Assembly: GCA_045110675.1 (NCBI GenBank)
Contig: JBGCGJ010000039.1
Coordinates: 9,294 to 73,293 of the forward strand
Direction of reading: 5' to 3'
Origin: JBALVT01 sp045110675
GTDB taxonomy: Bacteria > Pseudomonadota > Gammaproteobacteria > Pseudomonadales > Halieaceae
DNA length: 64,000 bases
This document shows positions 1 through 8,314 of the stretch, one piece after another. The notes under the pieces were generated by a model. The model made no database searches. It worked only from the letters and a program-made list of their open reading frames with translations, and was not told where the DNA came from. The first letter of the stretch is position 1; each line of letters begins with the position of its first letter. Made by a program: the position numbers and the translations under genes.

Positions 1-1
1 C

Positions 2-2371
2 CACCTCGCCTATCCAGTCGAAGCTTTGACCTATGCCCAACGGGCGGTCGCCCTGGTTGACCGGGAAAAGCAGCCCCGGCTGTACCACACATTTAGAGTT
101 TTTGAGGCCGGAGCCCTTTCGGTAAACGGTTGGGCAGCCCAAGGGACGGCGCTTATCAACACGGCGCTGGCCTGGGCGGAGGCAAGTGAAGACTACGCTC
201 TGGTCGCTCTCGCACATCGTGTCAGGGGAGAAATTCTATTGGAGGTCCAGGACTATTCGGGTGCCCTGGAGAGCGCATTAGAAGCCTATGAAATTTTCGG
301 CACCAAGCCTTACTCTTCGCCAAGAGATAAGGCGATAGCTGCCAATGATATAGCGCGGATCTACGCTGAGCGCGGGGATAACCAACTGGCAATACCCTAT
401 TTCCGCGAGGCGCTTGAAATCAACGTGCTTGGTCAAGATAAAGTCGGAGCCAGTGTATGCCTCTACGGGTTAGGTAAGTCTTATCGGGGCCTCGGGGATC
501 TGGAGGAAGCGCAAGCAGCCTACGAAGAATCGGCGCAACTGTCCCGTGAAGTGGATGATGTCCAGGGGGTTGCCTACGCGCTGAACGAAATTGGCGGTAT
601 CGCTATGCAGTTAGGCAGTTATGAAGAGGCGGAGCAACAACTGTTGAAAGCGCTGAATACTTTTGTCAATTCCAGTCATACGGTCATGCAAATTACGCTG
701 CACGTATCTCTGGTCAATCTGTATATAGAGTCCAATCTACTTGATAAGGCCAAGCTTCATCTGGACTCCGCCAAGAAGTTGCTGATACCAGGATCGATGA
801 AACTGGATCATCCGGTAGTAAAAGAAGCTGAAGCGAAGCTTATGGCCGCACTGGGAAATCACCGGCAGGCCTATGAATTGATTGCTCAAACGATGATCGA
901 ACAAAAAGAAGTTCTCAACCAAAAAAGTAGCGAGCAACTTCATCAGATTCGGGCGAGATACGATTTTGAAAGCGCCGAGAGGGAAAATCGTTTTCTGGCT
1001 CAGCAAAACCTGCTTCAGGAAGCCGAGTTGCTCAGCAGCTCGAATAGTATTGCAATGCTTCGATTTATCATTTTCTTGTGCGTATTACTCAGCGGCACGT
1101 TCGTGTATTTGGTGTATCGCTCTCGTATTCACGAGCAACAGATGGAGGCGAAAGTAGCAGAGCGAACCAAGGAGCTGTCGTTCGCTCTAGAACAGGTCAG
1201 AGAGTATGACCGGGCCAAGAGCCAGTTTTTGGCGAATATGAGTCACGAAATTCGAACACCCATGAACGGTATTATTGGCATGGTGGAGCATCTGCAACTA
1301 ACCGAGCTTACAGAAACCCAAGAACGCTTTATCGGTTTTATTCGCAGCTCTTCCTCTCAGTTGCTGTTTCTTATCAACGACATACTTGATTTGTCGAAAA
1401 TAGAGGCAGGTAAGATTCAGCTACTCCAGAAGGAATTCAATCTTCATCGTTTGATAGACGAAACTGTTCAGTTTTATACGTCTGCTGCAAACGCCAAGGG
1501 TTTGATTCTCGAATTTGATGATGCGACTGAGCTCACCACCGATCTTGTGGGTGACGAGGCCAGACTGCGGCAAATATTGGTGAACCTCATAGGCAATGCC
1601 ATTAAGTTCACCGACGCCGGTGGTGTGTATGTAACCGTTAGTGTTCTGGATGATGAGCCATCCTCGATACTTTTGTCCTTCTCTGTGAGCGATACCGGTA
1701 TCGGCATCGAAGAAGGCTCGCTGACGACTATCTTTGAATCCTTCTCACAAGTGGATGGTTCACCTGCTCGTGTTCATGGTGGCTCCGGGCTGGGCCTCGC
1801 CATTTCACGACAGATGGTGGAGTTGTTAGGCGGTGAAATATTCGTTGAAAGTTCTCCAGGTAGAGGAAGTACCTTTAGATTCACCGCCAGATTTTCGAAA
1901 CCCGGTGAGAGCGCAATTCCTACTGAAGTTCCTGTTGAACCCGTGAACTCGGCGATCAAAGTAAAGGACATTGCCGGGCTGCGCGTACTGCTGTGCGAAG
2001 ACAACGAAGTCAATCAGGAGGTTACCGGGCTGCATCTTAAGCGCTTAGGATGCTATGCGGAAATTGCTGAGGATGGGCAAGCAGGGCTTCGACTGTTCGA
2101 AAAGGGTGACTACGATGTCATTCTTATGGATTGTCAGATGCCGCGAATGGATGGGTTTGAAGCGACGCGCTCCATTCGCAAGTTGGAGTCGCAGCGAGCT
2201 CCTTCCACTCGGATCCCTATTGTTGGCATTACTGCCTTCGCCATGGAAGGAGACCGGCAGCGCTGTATGGATGCGGGGATGGATCACTATCTCAGTAAAC
2301 CTTTCACGATTGAGCAACTCGCTCAGACATTGAATGAGGCTATCTCGTCAGTAGCTTCGAACAATTTGTAG
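2..2371 (+). CDS. TPR-containing hybrid sensor histidine kinase/response regulator (5' end outside window)
   Basis: The frame is open to the window edge, so the N-terminus is missing; the TTG at 26 is not a credible start. Numbering residues from that TTG, a run of tetratricopeptide repeats fills about 1-300, followed by a helical linker and one membrane segment near 342-365 (rich in I, L, F, V). A HisKA domain then carries the phospho-accepting His407 in SHEIRTP, and an HATPase domain has N box NLIGNAIKF, DTGIGI and GGSGLGLAIS. The C-terminal receiver has the acidic pair in CEDNEVNQ and phospho-acceptor Asp702 in LMDCQMPRMDG. Family knowledge: such proteins autophosphorylate on His and pass phosphate to the attached receiver. 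The TPR sensor may be periplasmic with the kinase cytoplasmic (inference). No partner regulator is adjacent and the stimulus is unknown. Confidence 0.93.
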   Translation, partial: HLAYPVEALTYAQRAVALVDREKQPRLYHTFRVFEAGALSVNGWAAQGTALINTALAWAEASEDYALVALAHRVRGEILLEVQDYSGALESALEAYEIFGTKPYSSPRDKAIAANDIARIYAERGDNQLAIPYFREALEINVLGQDKVGASVCLYGLGKSYRGLGDLEEAQAAYEESAQLSREVDDVQGVAYALNEIGGIAMQLGSYEEAEQQLLKALNTFVNSSHTVMQITLHVSLVNLYIESNLLDKAKLHLDSAKKLLIPGSMKLDHPVVKEAEAKLMAALGNHRQAYELIAQTMIEQKEVLNQKSSEQLHQIRARYDFESAERENRFLAQQNLLQEAELLSSSNSIAMLRFIIFLCVLLSGTFVYLVYRSRIHEQQMEAKVAERTKELSFALEQVREYDRAKSQFLANMSHEIRTPMNGIIGMVEHLQLTELTETQERFIGFIRSSSSQLLFLINDILDLSKIEAGKIQLLQKEFNLHRLIDETVQFYTSAANAKGLILEFDDATELTTDLVGDEARLRQILVNLIGNAIKFTDAGGVYVTVSVLDDEPSSILLSFSVSDTGIGIEEGSLTTIFESFSQVDGSPARVHGGSGLGLAISRQMVELLGGEIFVESSPGRGSTFRFTARFSKPGESAIPTEVPVEPVNSAIKVKDIAGLRVLLCEDNEVNQEVTGLHLKRLGCYAEIAEDGQAGLRLFEKGDYDVILMDCQMPRMDGFEATRSIRKLESQRAPSTRIPIVGITAFAMEGDRQRCMDAGMDHYLSKPFTIEQLAQTLNEAISSVASNNL

Positions 2372-2383
2372 TCGAGGTGGAAA

Positions 2384-3004
2384 TCACTCTTTCGGTGCCG
2401 AATCGACCCAGGCCGGTATCCCATTTAAACGGTTATACCAAGCTTCGATAGAAGGATATTCCTTCAACGGGACCTCAGATAATTGAAGATAAGCCGCGTG
2501 GCAGGCCAGTGAGAAGTCGGCAATTGTTATAGTGTCACTTACCAGATATTTTTTGCCTGCTAGGTGCTTTTCCAATACGGGTGCGTATGTATGAAAGCGA
2601 CCAAGCGCATTTTCTAGTGCAATTGGATCTGTTTCTTCGCCCATAAAGGCTTTTCTGGCGAATTTCTCCCACAGGATGTCGCCAACTGCTCGGCCGTAGT
2701 GCGCGACGCCCCAGAATCGCCAGCGATCAATGTCGGCACGAACCTTGGCATCTCGCGGGTAAAGAGCGTTTTCGTCGCCGCTGTCGGCAAGATACTGCAT
2801 GACCGCTTCAGATTCCCACAGTTTGAATTCACCGTCTTCTAAAGTGGGTGTTAAACCATTTGGATTGATTGCCAGGAATTCCGCCGATTTTGTCTCTCCG
2901 GAAGTCAGTTCCATGTAGTGCATTTCAACGTCTGTTGAGAGGTAGTAGGCGGTTGCCATTGTTTTTCTGCAGTTTGGAGAACCCTGTAGCACATGTAGTT
3001 TCAT
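2384..3004 (-). CDS. Glutathione S-transferase family protein
   Basis: 206 aa, the usual GST length. The N-terminal thioredoxin-like half (1-80) has the proline-containing loop NGLTPTLED and the glutathione-binding WESEAVMQYLAD. The C-terminal half is all-helical, with the family motif TIADFSLACHAAY near 160-172. The start is supported by AGGA about 9 nt upstream of the ATG. It is the last gene of a leftward ArsR / AHSA1 / DUF899 / GST series, 32 nt after the DUF899 gene, so it is probably co-transcribed and under ArsR control (inference). Family role is conjugation or isomerisation of electrophiles with glutathione; the substrate is not predictable. A second, unrelated-looking GST lies at 16926-17567. 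Confidence 0.9.
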   Translation of the reverse strand: MKLHVLQGSPNCRKTMATAYYLSTDVEMHYMELTSGETKSAEFLAINPNGLTPTLEDGEFKLWESEAVMQYLADSGDENALYPRDAKVRADIDRWRFWGVAHYGRAVGDILWEKFARKAFMGEETDPIALENALGRFHTYAPVLEKHLAGKKYLVSDTITIADFSLACHAAYLQLSEVPLKEYPSIEAWYNRLNGIPAWVDSAPKE

Positions 3005-3036
3005 TGTAAGATTTCCTGTTAAAAAAGAATTGTTTT

Positions 3037-3744
3037 CTAAGCGCTTTGCTCATACTCATCATTACGCTTGACCCAAGCCATCGTAAACGGCAGCTTCGAC
3101 TCCGCTCGACCAAGCACCGTCATATCCAATAGATGGTAGGCACCATTAGCCGGCTCCAAACCCCGCGCGAATGTCGAGTAATTGTGCGCGATACGCCCAT
3201 CGTCCAACTTTATGAAAGTGCTAATACCCGGGGATTCCTCAGCGTGATAGGAACCACTGTAGTTGTAGCCCAACTGGCTATCGCTGGTATCACCGCCGTG
3301 AAAACTTGCGCCGAAATCACCGGTGAATGTACTACCCTCCGCAGATACCCAATCGAAAGACCAGCCCAGTCTGCGCCTATAGTCTAAAAGTTTTTTCAAA
3401 GGTGCATTGGACACCGCGACCAGCTGAGTATTTCTGGCCCGAAGGTGTTTTTGGGTTCCATTGTAATTATCTGCCCAGAAAGAGCAGCTGGGGCAACCCT
3501 GGTCCCAATCCGGACCAAACATGAAGTGATAGACCACCAGCTGTTCGCAAGTCCCAAATAGTTCGGCCAGTGATTTTTCACCGGATTCGGTTTGAAACCG
3601 GTAGTCTTTTTCCACCGCAACCAGCGGTAAAGCTTGCCTTTGCGCGGTGACTTCATCCTTCAGGAGGGTCAGTTCTCTTTCTTTTTCCATCAAGGCTAAA
3701 CGAGCTTTTAACCATTCAGACCGGCTTGCTGTTTCGGCTTGCAT
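3037..3744 (-). CDS. DUF899 family thioredoxin-like protein
   Basis: 235 aa from the ATG at 3744. A longer open frame runs to 3843, but the ATG at 3744 follows GAGGAG and begins one base after the TGA of the AHSA1 gene, which argues for translational coupling. The sequence has DUF899 hallmarks: a coiled-coil-like N-terminal region with EKDYRFQT, then MFGPDWDQGCPSCSFWAD, where the two cysteines (GCPSC) sit in a thioredoxin-like fold. The C-terminal part contains GAYHLLDMTVLGR. DUF899 proteins very often travel with AHSA1 and ArsR genes, as here; their biochemical function is unknown. Cytosolic, with no signal peptide. Confidence 0.9.
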   Translation of the reverse strand: MQAETASRSEWLKARLALMEKERELTLLKDEVTAQRQALPLVAVEKDYRFQTESGEKSLAELFGTCEQLVVYHFMFGPDWDQGCPSCSFWADNYNGTQKHLRARNTQLVAVSNAPLKKLLDYRRRLGWSFDWVSAEGSTFTGDFGASFHGGDTSDSQLGYNYSGSYHAEESPGISTFIKLDDGRIAHNYSTFARGLEPANGAYHLLDMTVLGRAESKLPFTMAWVKRNDEYEQSA

Positions 3745-3745
3745 A

Positions 3746-4231
3746 TCATGACTCCTCACGTATTTGTTGACAGTGTTCTTCCAAGTTTGTGAGGCAGGCC
3801 AGCCAGCCTCGTCCAACGCCCAGTCGGCCGTCTTCGGCGACAATGTTCTCGTGGACCAGGTCTACTTTGGTTCCGTCAGCCACCTCGGTAAAACGGACGG
3901 TGACCTGTGAAAAGGGCGTGGACTCTTTTTCTCCCGAGGCGTACTCCTCTACATGCGACCAGCTAAAAACTAATAGCTTGTTGGATTCTATCTTCAGGTA
4001 TTCACCCGTTAGTTGTACTTTCTTCTCGGCTGATTCTGAGATTAAGAAACACCAGGTCCCGCCTACGCGCAGATCAACAATTACAGAAACGAGTGAATTG
4101 GGTCTGGGGCCAAACCATTTTTTTAGTTCCGCGGCGTCGGTCCAGGCTCTGAACAGTCGCTCGCTAGAGGCGTTAAAGGTGTTGGATAGGGTCACAGGGT
4201 CTTGTCCCGGCGGCGATTGCAAAATTCCCAT
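3746..4231 (-). CDS. SRPBCC / AHSA1 (START-like) domain protein
   Basis: 161 aa. Typical features of the AHSA1 ligand-binding fold are visible: an N-terminal beta strand followed by RLFRAWTDAAELKKWFGP, the GGTWCFLI strand and the carboxy-terminal helix with GWLACLTNLEEHC. It starts 5 nt downstream of the ArsR gene stop and ends one base before the DUF899 start, so the three genes form a tight operon. The family binds hydrophobic ligands or acts on unknown small molecules; no catalytic residue can be named. Function beyond fold is not predictable. Confidence 0.9.
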   Translation of the reverse strand: MGILQSPPGQDPVTLSNTFNASSERLFRAWTDAAELKKWFGPRPNSLVSVIVDLRVGGTWCFLISESAEKKVQLTGEYLKIESNKLLVFSWSHVEEYASGEKESTPFSQVTVRFTEVADGTKVDLVHENIVAEDGRLGVGRGWLACLTNLEEHCQQIREES

Positions 4232-4236
4232 CGTAT

Positions 4237-4572
4237 TTATTTCTCCTGATCTGATTTCGAATCCTGGGATTCCAAGTGCTCGGCGAGTGATTCAAACTGG
4301 GTGGTCCAGAATTGTTGGTAGTTGTTTAGCCAGCTCACCGCTTCTTTCATCGGCTCGGCTCGCAGACGGCAATATTGGGTTCTTCCTCGTTTTTCAACTG
4401 AAACCAAGCCGGCTTTGTTAAGCACGCGCACATGCTTTGACACGGCGGTCAGACTCATTTCAAAAGGTTCAGCCAGCGTGGATAGAGCGACTTCTTCTCC
4501 TACCAGTTGAGCCACGATGGCTCTGCGTGTTGCATCTCCGAGTGCGGCAAAGGTTGAATCAAGTTGTTGCAT
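4237..4572 (-). CDS. ArsR-family winged-helix repressor
   Basis: 111 aa. The whole protein is a winged-helix domain: the N-terminal ALGDATRRAIVAQL helix, the recognition helix region in FEMSLTAVSKHVRVL and the wing EKRGRTQYCRL. No conserved Cys pair of the metal-sensing subfamilies is seen; it matches the ArsR genes that control AHSA1 proteins instead. It is the first gene of the leftward four-gene operon. Two AACC-N4-GGTT palindromes and a sigma70-like promoter lie just upstream (4607-4672), so autorepression is likely. The inducing ligand is unknown. Confidence 0.93.
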   Translation of the reverse strand: MQQLDSTFAALGDATRRAIVAQLVGEEVALSTLAEPFEMSLTAVSKHVRVLNKAGLVSVEKRGRTQYCRLRAEPMKEAVSWLNNYQQFWTTQFESLAEHLESQDSKSDQEK

Positions 4573-4606
4573 TGTGGGTCCTCGAGAAAGAATCGTGTTC
4601 TATTTA

Positions 4607-4624
4607 GTAAACCATATGGTTCAC
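4607..4624. promoter_or_regulatory. Candidate ArsR operator O1
   Basis: An 18-bp palindrome centred on ACCATATGGT, with 8 of 9 base pairs symmetric. It lies 35 nt upstream of the ArsR start and just downstream of the predicted -10 element, where bound repressor would block transcription. The AACCATATGGTT core is shared with O2 (AACC..GGTT). The site is visible in the sequence; its binding by the adjacent ArsR is inference. Confidence 0.6.
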
Positions 4625-4633
4625 TGAATGGGC

Positions 4634-4662
4634 ACTATCGGTCAAAGCAAAGAATTAGTCAA
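4634..4662 (-). promoter_or_regulatory. Predicted sigma70 promoter of the arsR-AHSA1-DUF899-GST operon
   Basis: On the minus strand, -35 TTGACT (4657-4662) is separated by exactly 17 nt from GATAGT (4634-4639). The -35 overlaps operator O2 and operator O1 lies just downstream, the classic arrangement for a repressor-controlled promoter. The -10 matches consensus at 4 of 6 positions, so this is a prediction only. Confidence 0.45.
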
Positions 4663-4672
4663 CCATTAGGTT
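4661..4672. promoter_or_regulatory. Candidate ArsR operator O2
   Basis: AACCATTAGGTT: half-sites AACC and GGTT spaced by four bases, the same half-sites as O1 at 4607-4624. Overlaps the predicted -35 of the ArsR operon. Weaker than O1 because the four central bases are not symmetric. Confidence 0.45.
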
Positions 4673-4697
4673 CAGTTATTTGGCTACGGGGATCAAA

Positions 4698-5690
4698 TCA
4701 AGCCGTTGCAGCTCGTTCCCATGCTGTCAGTAATTCCATAATCGCGCGTGAGTCGCCCGGCTTTGCAGCCGGTCTTTGGATACTTTTGGTGTTATTTTCC
4801 AATGCCTTGCGTATCAATCTCACCTGGTAGTGGAAACCATCGCCGTCGGCTGGAACGTCGATTAACTCTGACTCACCCTCGTAAGGGCGAATCCGAATCT
4901 GGTTGCCACTGGCTTCGGGTAACCACGGGTTACTGACTAGCTCTAAAGATCCAGCAGTCCCCAGCACCGCAAAAGCGGAATGTAATCCGTAGTCTTCGGC
5001 CGTGTGGATATTGGCGTGCACGCCATTGGCGAATTGAAATAATGCGGTGGAATCACAAAGATTCCCGTCGCTGCCTCGTCGACCGGTCGCTTGTACGGAT
5101 ACTCCGTCAAAAATTGAATCGCCATAGGCGGCTTGCAGTACCAGGTGCATCAGAGAGACGGGATAGCAGCCGAGATTGTATAGCGCGCCCATGCTCCTGG
5201 GGTTTACGAACTCGCTGATGGCAGCGCAGTAATCACCCTGCACGCATTTGATGTCGCCGAGCGAGCCTCCCTGAACAATATCCTGAACTCTTTTAGCCAG
5301 CGGATGAACCAGATACATCAGGCCTTCCAGAAAGAGCACCTTATTGCGATCTGCAGCTTCCAGTGCCAGATCCGTTTTTTCCATATCAATGGATAGGGAC
5401 TTCTCGCACAAAATGGCTTTGCCGGCAGCGGCCGCTTTGCAAACGTACTGGTGATGGATATGGTTGGGGAGGGCGATGTAAATGACATCGACCTGGGGAT
5501 CTTCGATCAGTGCGTCGAAGTTATCGAAGGTTTCCTGAAAACCATTTTTTCGGGCAAAATCTTCAAGGGTATCTGGAGATCGGCCAGCGACACTGTGCAG
5601 TACGGTGCCGCCTTCATTGATGATCGCGTCTGCCATGACTTGGGAAATAAAGCTGGTGCCCAAAAACCCCCACTTTATTTCCCCTGCCAT
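4698..5690 (-). CDS. Gfo/Idh/MocA family oxidoreductase
   Basis: 330 aa. The N-terminal Rossmann fold begins with KWGFLGTSFISQVMADAI. The family signature EKSL near residue 97 (usually EKP) contains the lysine used in catalysis, and VIYIALPNHIHHQY is the usual NAD(P)-binding strand. The C-terminal alpha/beta domain contains VNPRSMGALYNLGCYPVSL, with the conserved GxxxDxGxY-type motif replaced by a related sequence. Family members oxidise or reduce sugars, inositols or trans-dihydrodiols. The gene follows a P450 by 24 nt on the same strand, so the two are probably co-expressed; a dihydrodiol-dehydrogenase-like role is one option, not shown. Confidence 0.88.
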   Translation of the reverse strand: MAGEIKWGFLGTSFISQVMADAIINEGGTVLHSVAGRSPDTLEDFARKNGFQETFDNFDALIEDPQVDVIYIALPNHIHHQYVCKAAAAGKAILCEKSLSIDMEKTDLALEAADRNKVLFLEGLMYLVHPLAKRVQDIVQGGSLGDIKCVQGDYCAAISEFVNPRSMGALYNLGCYPVSLMHLVLQAAYGDSIFDGVSVQATGRRGSDGNLCDSTALFQFANGVHANIHTAEDYGLHSAFAVLGTAGSLELVSNPWLPEASGNQIRIRPYEGESELIDVPADGDGFHYQVRLIRKALENNTKSIQRPAAKPGDSRAIMELLTAWERAATA

Positions 5691-5714
5691 TCATGTTCCT
5701 TAATCTACAATTTC

Positions 5715-6968
5715 TTAGTCAATGATGACTGGAATTTCCTCCAGCCCACGCAACAAAATGTTGGGCATATACTCTAGATCCTCCGGAGCACAGTCAAGCC
5801 GGAATCGGGTGCTGTTCTCGAACAGCTGCTCCCAGGCGATAATCATTTCCAGCTTGGATAAGTGCTGCCCGATACAGACATGGGTACCGAAACCGAAGGC
5901 GACGTGGCGCTTGGCCTTTTCCCGGGTGACATCAAACTCCATGGGGTTTTCGAACATATTCTCATCGTGGTTGGAGGAGAAGTATTTCAGCAGCACCATG
6001 GAGCCGCTGGGAATTGTTGTTCCACCCAGGGTGTACTCATCCTTGGTCATCCGCCACATATTGGAGGTGGGAGACGCGAGGCGCAGACACTCCTCGACCA
6101 GGTTGGGGATCAGAGATCGATCAGCTCTAACCTTGTCCTGTTGATCGGGGTTCAGACATAGCTGCCGCATTCCCTCGGCAAGCGTCGCGGTAGTGGTTTC
6201 GTTACCTGCCACGAGAAACTGAGTGCAGTAGGAAAGCTGCTCTTCAATGGTCAGCGGCCTGCCTTCGTAGGTGGCATGTGCGACCAGATTCAGTAAATCA
6301 TCTCGGGGCTGAGCGCGGCGTTCTTCCAGTGCCGCTACGAACCAGTCGTATTCCTCTTTCAAGCCGGCTTGTGCTGCAACGAGAGTCTCAGCGTCGGCTA
6401 CACCAGAGAGGACGGTGACATTGTCCACGGTCCATTTAAAGGCGAGATCGCGCATATCCTGAGGGATGCCCAATACATGCATGATCACCGACAGTGGCAG
6501 TGGTCGGGTAAAGTGCTCAACGAAATTAAGGCGCTCACCTTTGGGGAGATCGGCTATCAGTTGCTGTGCCAACTCGGTAATCCAGGGGCGATACTGGGCC
6601 ATATTGGGTGCCAGGAAAAAGTCCTTTACCGCATCTCGGTAGCTTTTGTGCTCAGGGGGGTCGATGGTGAGCAAGGTGCCCTTGCCCAGATCATAGGTTT
6701 TCTTCATCGCATCGACGACCTGGTCATCAAGCTTTGAGACAGAACCCAGCGCCAGGGTAAATTCGTTGGAAAACACTGCGCTGTTCTTGTGTACCTCACG
6801 AACGAGATCGTAAGTGGAAACAACATAGACCCCGGAATCCGGATCCTGGTAAATCGGTGCGTTCTCTCGCAGGGTTTTGTCGTAGTGATACGGGCATTTC
6901 AGAGTATCTGTATCGAACAAAGGCATATCTGCCAGCGCTCGTGTGTCGTTCATTGTCGGTGCTGTCAC
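5715..6968 (-). CDS. Cytochrome P450 monooxygenase
   Basis: 417 aa using the GTG at 6968, which has AAGGGAG six bases upstream; the open frame extends to a TTG at 6986 with no ribosome site. Soluble bacterial P450 without membrane anchor. The oxygen-activation helix reads AGNETTT (about 254-260), ExxR is at about 293-296 (ECLR), and the heme-binding loop FGFGTHVCIG places the thiolate ligand at about Cys365. It resembles class I bacterial P450s that hydroxylate terpenoids or steroids and need separate ferredoxin partners; none is encoded nearby. First gene of a two-gene leftward unit with the Gfo/Idh oxidoreductase. Substrate unknown. Confidence 0.95.
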   Translation of the reverse strand: MTAPTMNDTRALADMPLFDTDTLKCPYHYDKTLRENAPIYQDPDSGVYVVSTYDLVREVHKNSAVFSNEFTLALGSVSKLDDQVVDAMKKTYDLGKGTLLTIDPPEHKSYRDAVKDFFLAPNMAQYRPWITELAQQLIADLPKGERLNFVEHFTRPLPLSVIMHVLGIPQDMRDLAFKWTVDNVTVLSGVADAETLVAAQAGLKEEYDWFVAALEERRAQPRDDLLNLVAHATYEGRPLTIEEQLSYCTQFLVAGNETTTATLAEGMRQLCLNPDQQDKVRADRSLIPNLVEECLRLASPTSNMWRMTKDEYTLGGTTIPSGSMVLLKYFSSNHDENMFENPMEFDVTREKAKRHVAFGFGTHVCIGQHLSKLEMIIAWEQLFENSTRFRLDCAPEDLEYMPNILLRGLEEIPVIID

Positions 6969-7135
6969 GGGTAGCTCCCTTATCAATTTTGTCTAGATTA
7001 TGTAGGGCAGGGCTAAAACAGTCAACTCTGACGGTAATGTTTTGAGCGGGCTCGCCAGCAAATTATTGGACCCGAGGGCGGAGGAGAAATGATTAAGGGT
7101 TAGATCTGTCCACTCATACTTCAATATTTCGAATT

Positions 7136-8197
7136 GTGCGACAATCTAGCGATAGGCTTTTGGCCCAGGAGACAATCATCAACCCATCGACCAGACTTCT
7201 ATGTACCACATTCCTATTCGCGACACTGTTGTTGATCGGTTGTGAGTTAAAACCTGAATTGGACTACTCGCTGGTATTGACCACTCCCCCTGAGGCCGAG
7301 GCGGGTGAGGCAGTGCGCGCCGCAGCTCTATCCGCTGATGGTCTTTATGCGGCATTCACTTTAGTTGATGGCTCGGCGAGTGTTTGGGATGTCTCACAGC
7401 GCAAAGAAATTCGCCATTGGCCCACTGAGCAATTTGGCGGCGGTGCCGAGTTCCTGGAGTTCACCGGTGGCGGAAAATTGCTGTTGATGGCCGGTGTTGA
7501 TCATTCGGTTGAAGAGTCCGAGCTGAGTGACGGCGATATGAACTACATTATGATCTGGAATATTGCCAATGGTACGACCGATCGGGTATGGACGATGCAG
7601 GGCTCCCGACTGACTGCGGTATCGCCCTCAGAAGATGGCTCAAAGATCGTCGCGGGATTTTCCAATGGTTTGATGATTGTGTTCGATGACAAAACCGCCT
7701 CGAGAAGTGACTATGCGCTACATACCGGGAATATAACCGATATTCAGATGTCTCGTGACGGCAGGTACGCGCTGAGTGGCTCTGTCGACGGTAATGCACA
7801 TTACTGGAGTTTGGCCAATGGCGAAATCCTGAGGACTTTCACCCATAAAAACCGTGTGACGAACGTCGCCGCCAATAGTGATTTCAGCTTGGGGTTTACC
7901 TCTGACTCCCTGGACAGCCAAAGACTCTGGAACCTGCAGACCGGCGATCTGCTTACCTCTTTGCAACACCAACAACGCTGGATGTATATTTCCAATGTTC
8001 ACTTATCTCAAGCGGGTGATCACCTGCTGGTTGCCTCGCCTTCATCAGCGGTGAGCATCTGGAGTACCCTCGATGGCAGTAATGTCGCGCGCTGGAACAG
8101 CGACTTGCCGGTGGTTGATGTGGCACAAAGCAAGCCGGGCAACCTGGTAAGCGTAGGCTCCACGGGGATTGTGGAGGTTTGGAAGACCAAGTGGTAG
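7136..8197 (+). CDS. WD40-repeat lipoprotein
   Basis: Up to 353 aa from a GTG at 7136, the first usable start after an in-frame stop at 7094; there is no clear ribosome site, so the start is uncertain. A lipoprotein signal is evident: RLL then TFLFATLLLIGC, with the lipobox LIGC near residue 36. Its position is long for a signal peptide, which suggests the true start lies a little downstream. After it come about six WD40-like blades (for example SADGLYAAFTLVDGSASVWD, ALSGSVDGNAHYW). The product is probably a beta-propeller anchored to the inner or outer membrane, acting as a protein-interaction scaffold. Binding partner unknown. Confidence 0.8.
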   Translation: MRQSSDRLLAQETIINPSTRLLCTTFLFATLLLIGCELKPELDYSLVLTTPPEAEAGEAVRAAALSADGLYAAFTLVDGSASVWDVSQRKEIRHWPTEQFGGGAEFLEFTGGGKLLLMAGVDHSVEESELSDGDMNYIMIWNIANGTTDRVWTMQGSRLTAVSPSEDGSKIVAGFSNGLMIVFDDKTASRSDYALHTGNITDIQMSRDGRYALSGSVDGNAHYWSLANGEILRTFTHKNRVTNVAANSDFSLGFTSDSLDSQRLWNLQTGDLLTSLQHQQRWMYISNVHLSQAGDHLLVASPSSAVSIWSTLDGSNVARWNSDLPVVDVAQSKPGNLVSVGSTGIVEVWKTKW

Positions 8198-8218
8198 TGA
8201 GCGAGCGGGAGCGAAGAG

Positions 8219-8246
8219 AGCGATCCGAAGATAGCGATCCGAAGAT
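8219..8246. repeat. 14-nt tandem duplication
   Basis: AGCGATCCGAAGAT occurs twice head to tail just after the WD40 gene, following a purine-rich stretch of imperfect GAGCGA units. Looks like a slippage product; no function apparent. Confidence 0.7.
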
Positions 8247-8314
8247 AGAGTCATGCTCGACACAATAATGGACGAATATTTTGGCGCCTTGATCGGCATT
8301 GTAAGGATTGATAC

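Noticed and set aside
7085..7103. Five-codon leader ORF (ATG ATT AAG GGT TAG) after GGAGGAG
   Set aside because: The Shine-Dalgarno sequence is only about 3 nt from this ATG and the frame is unrelated to the WD40 gene; no evidence of an attenuator.
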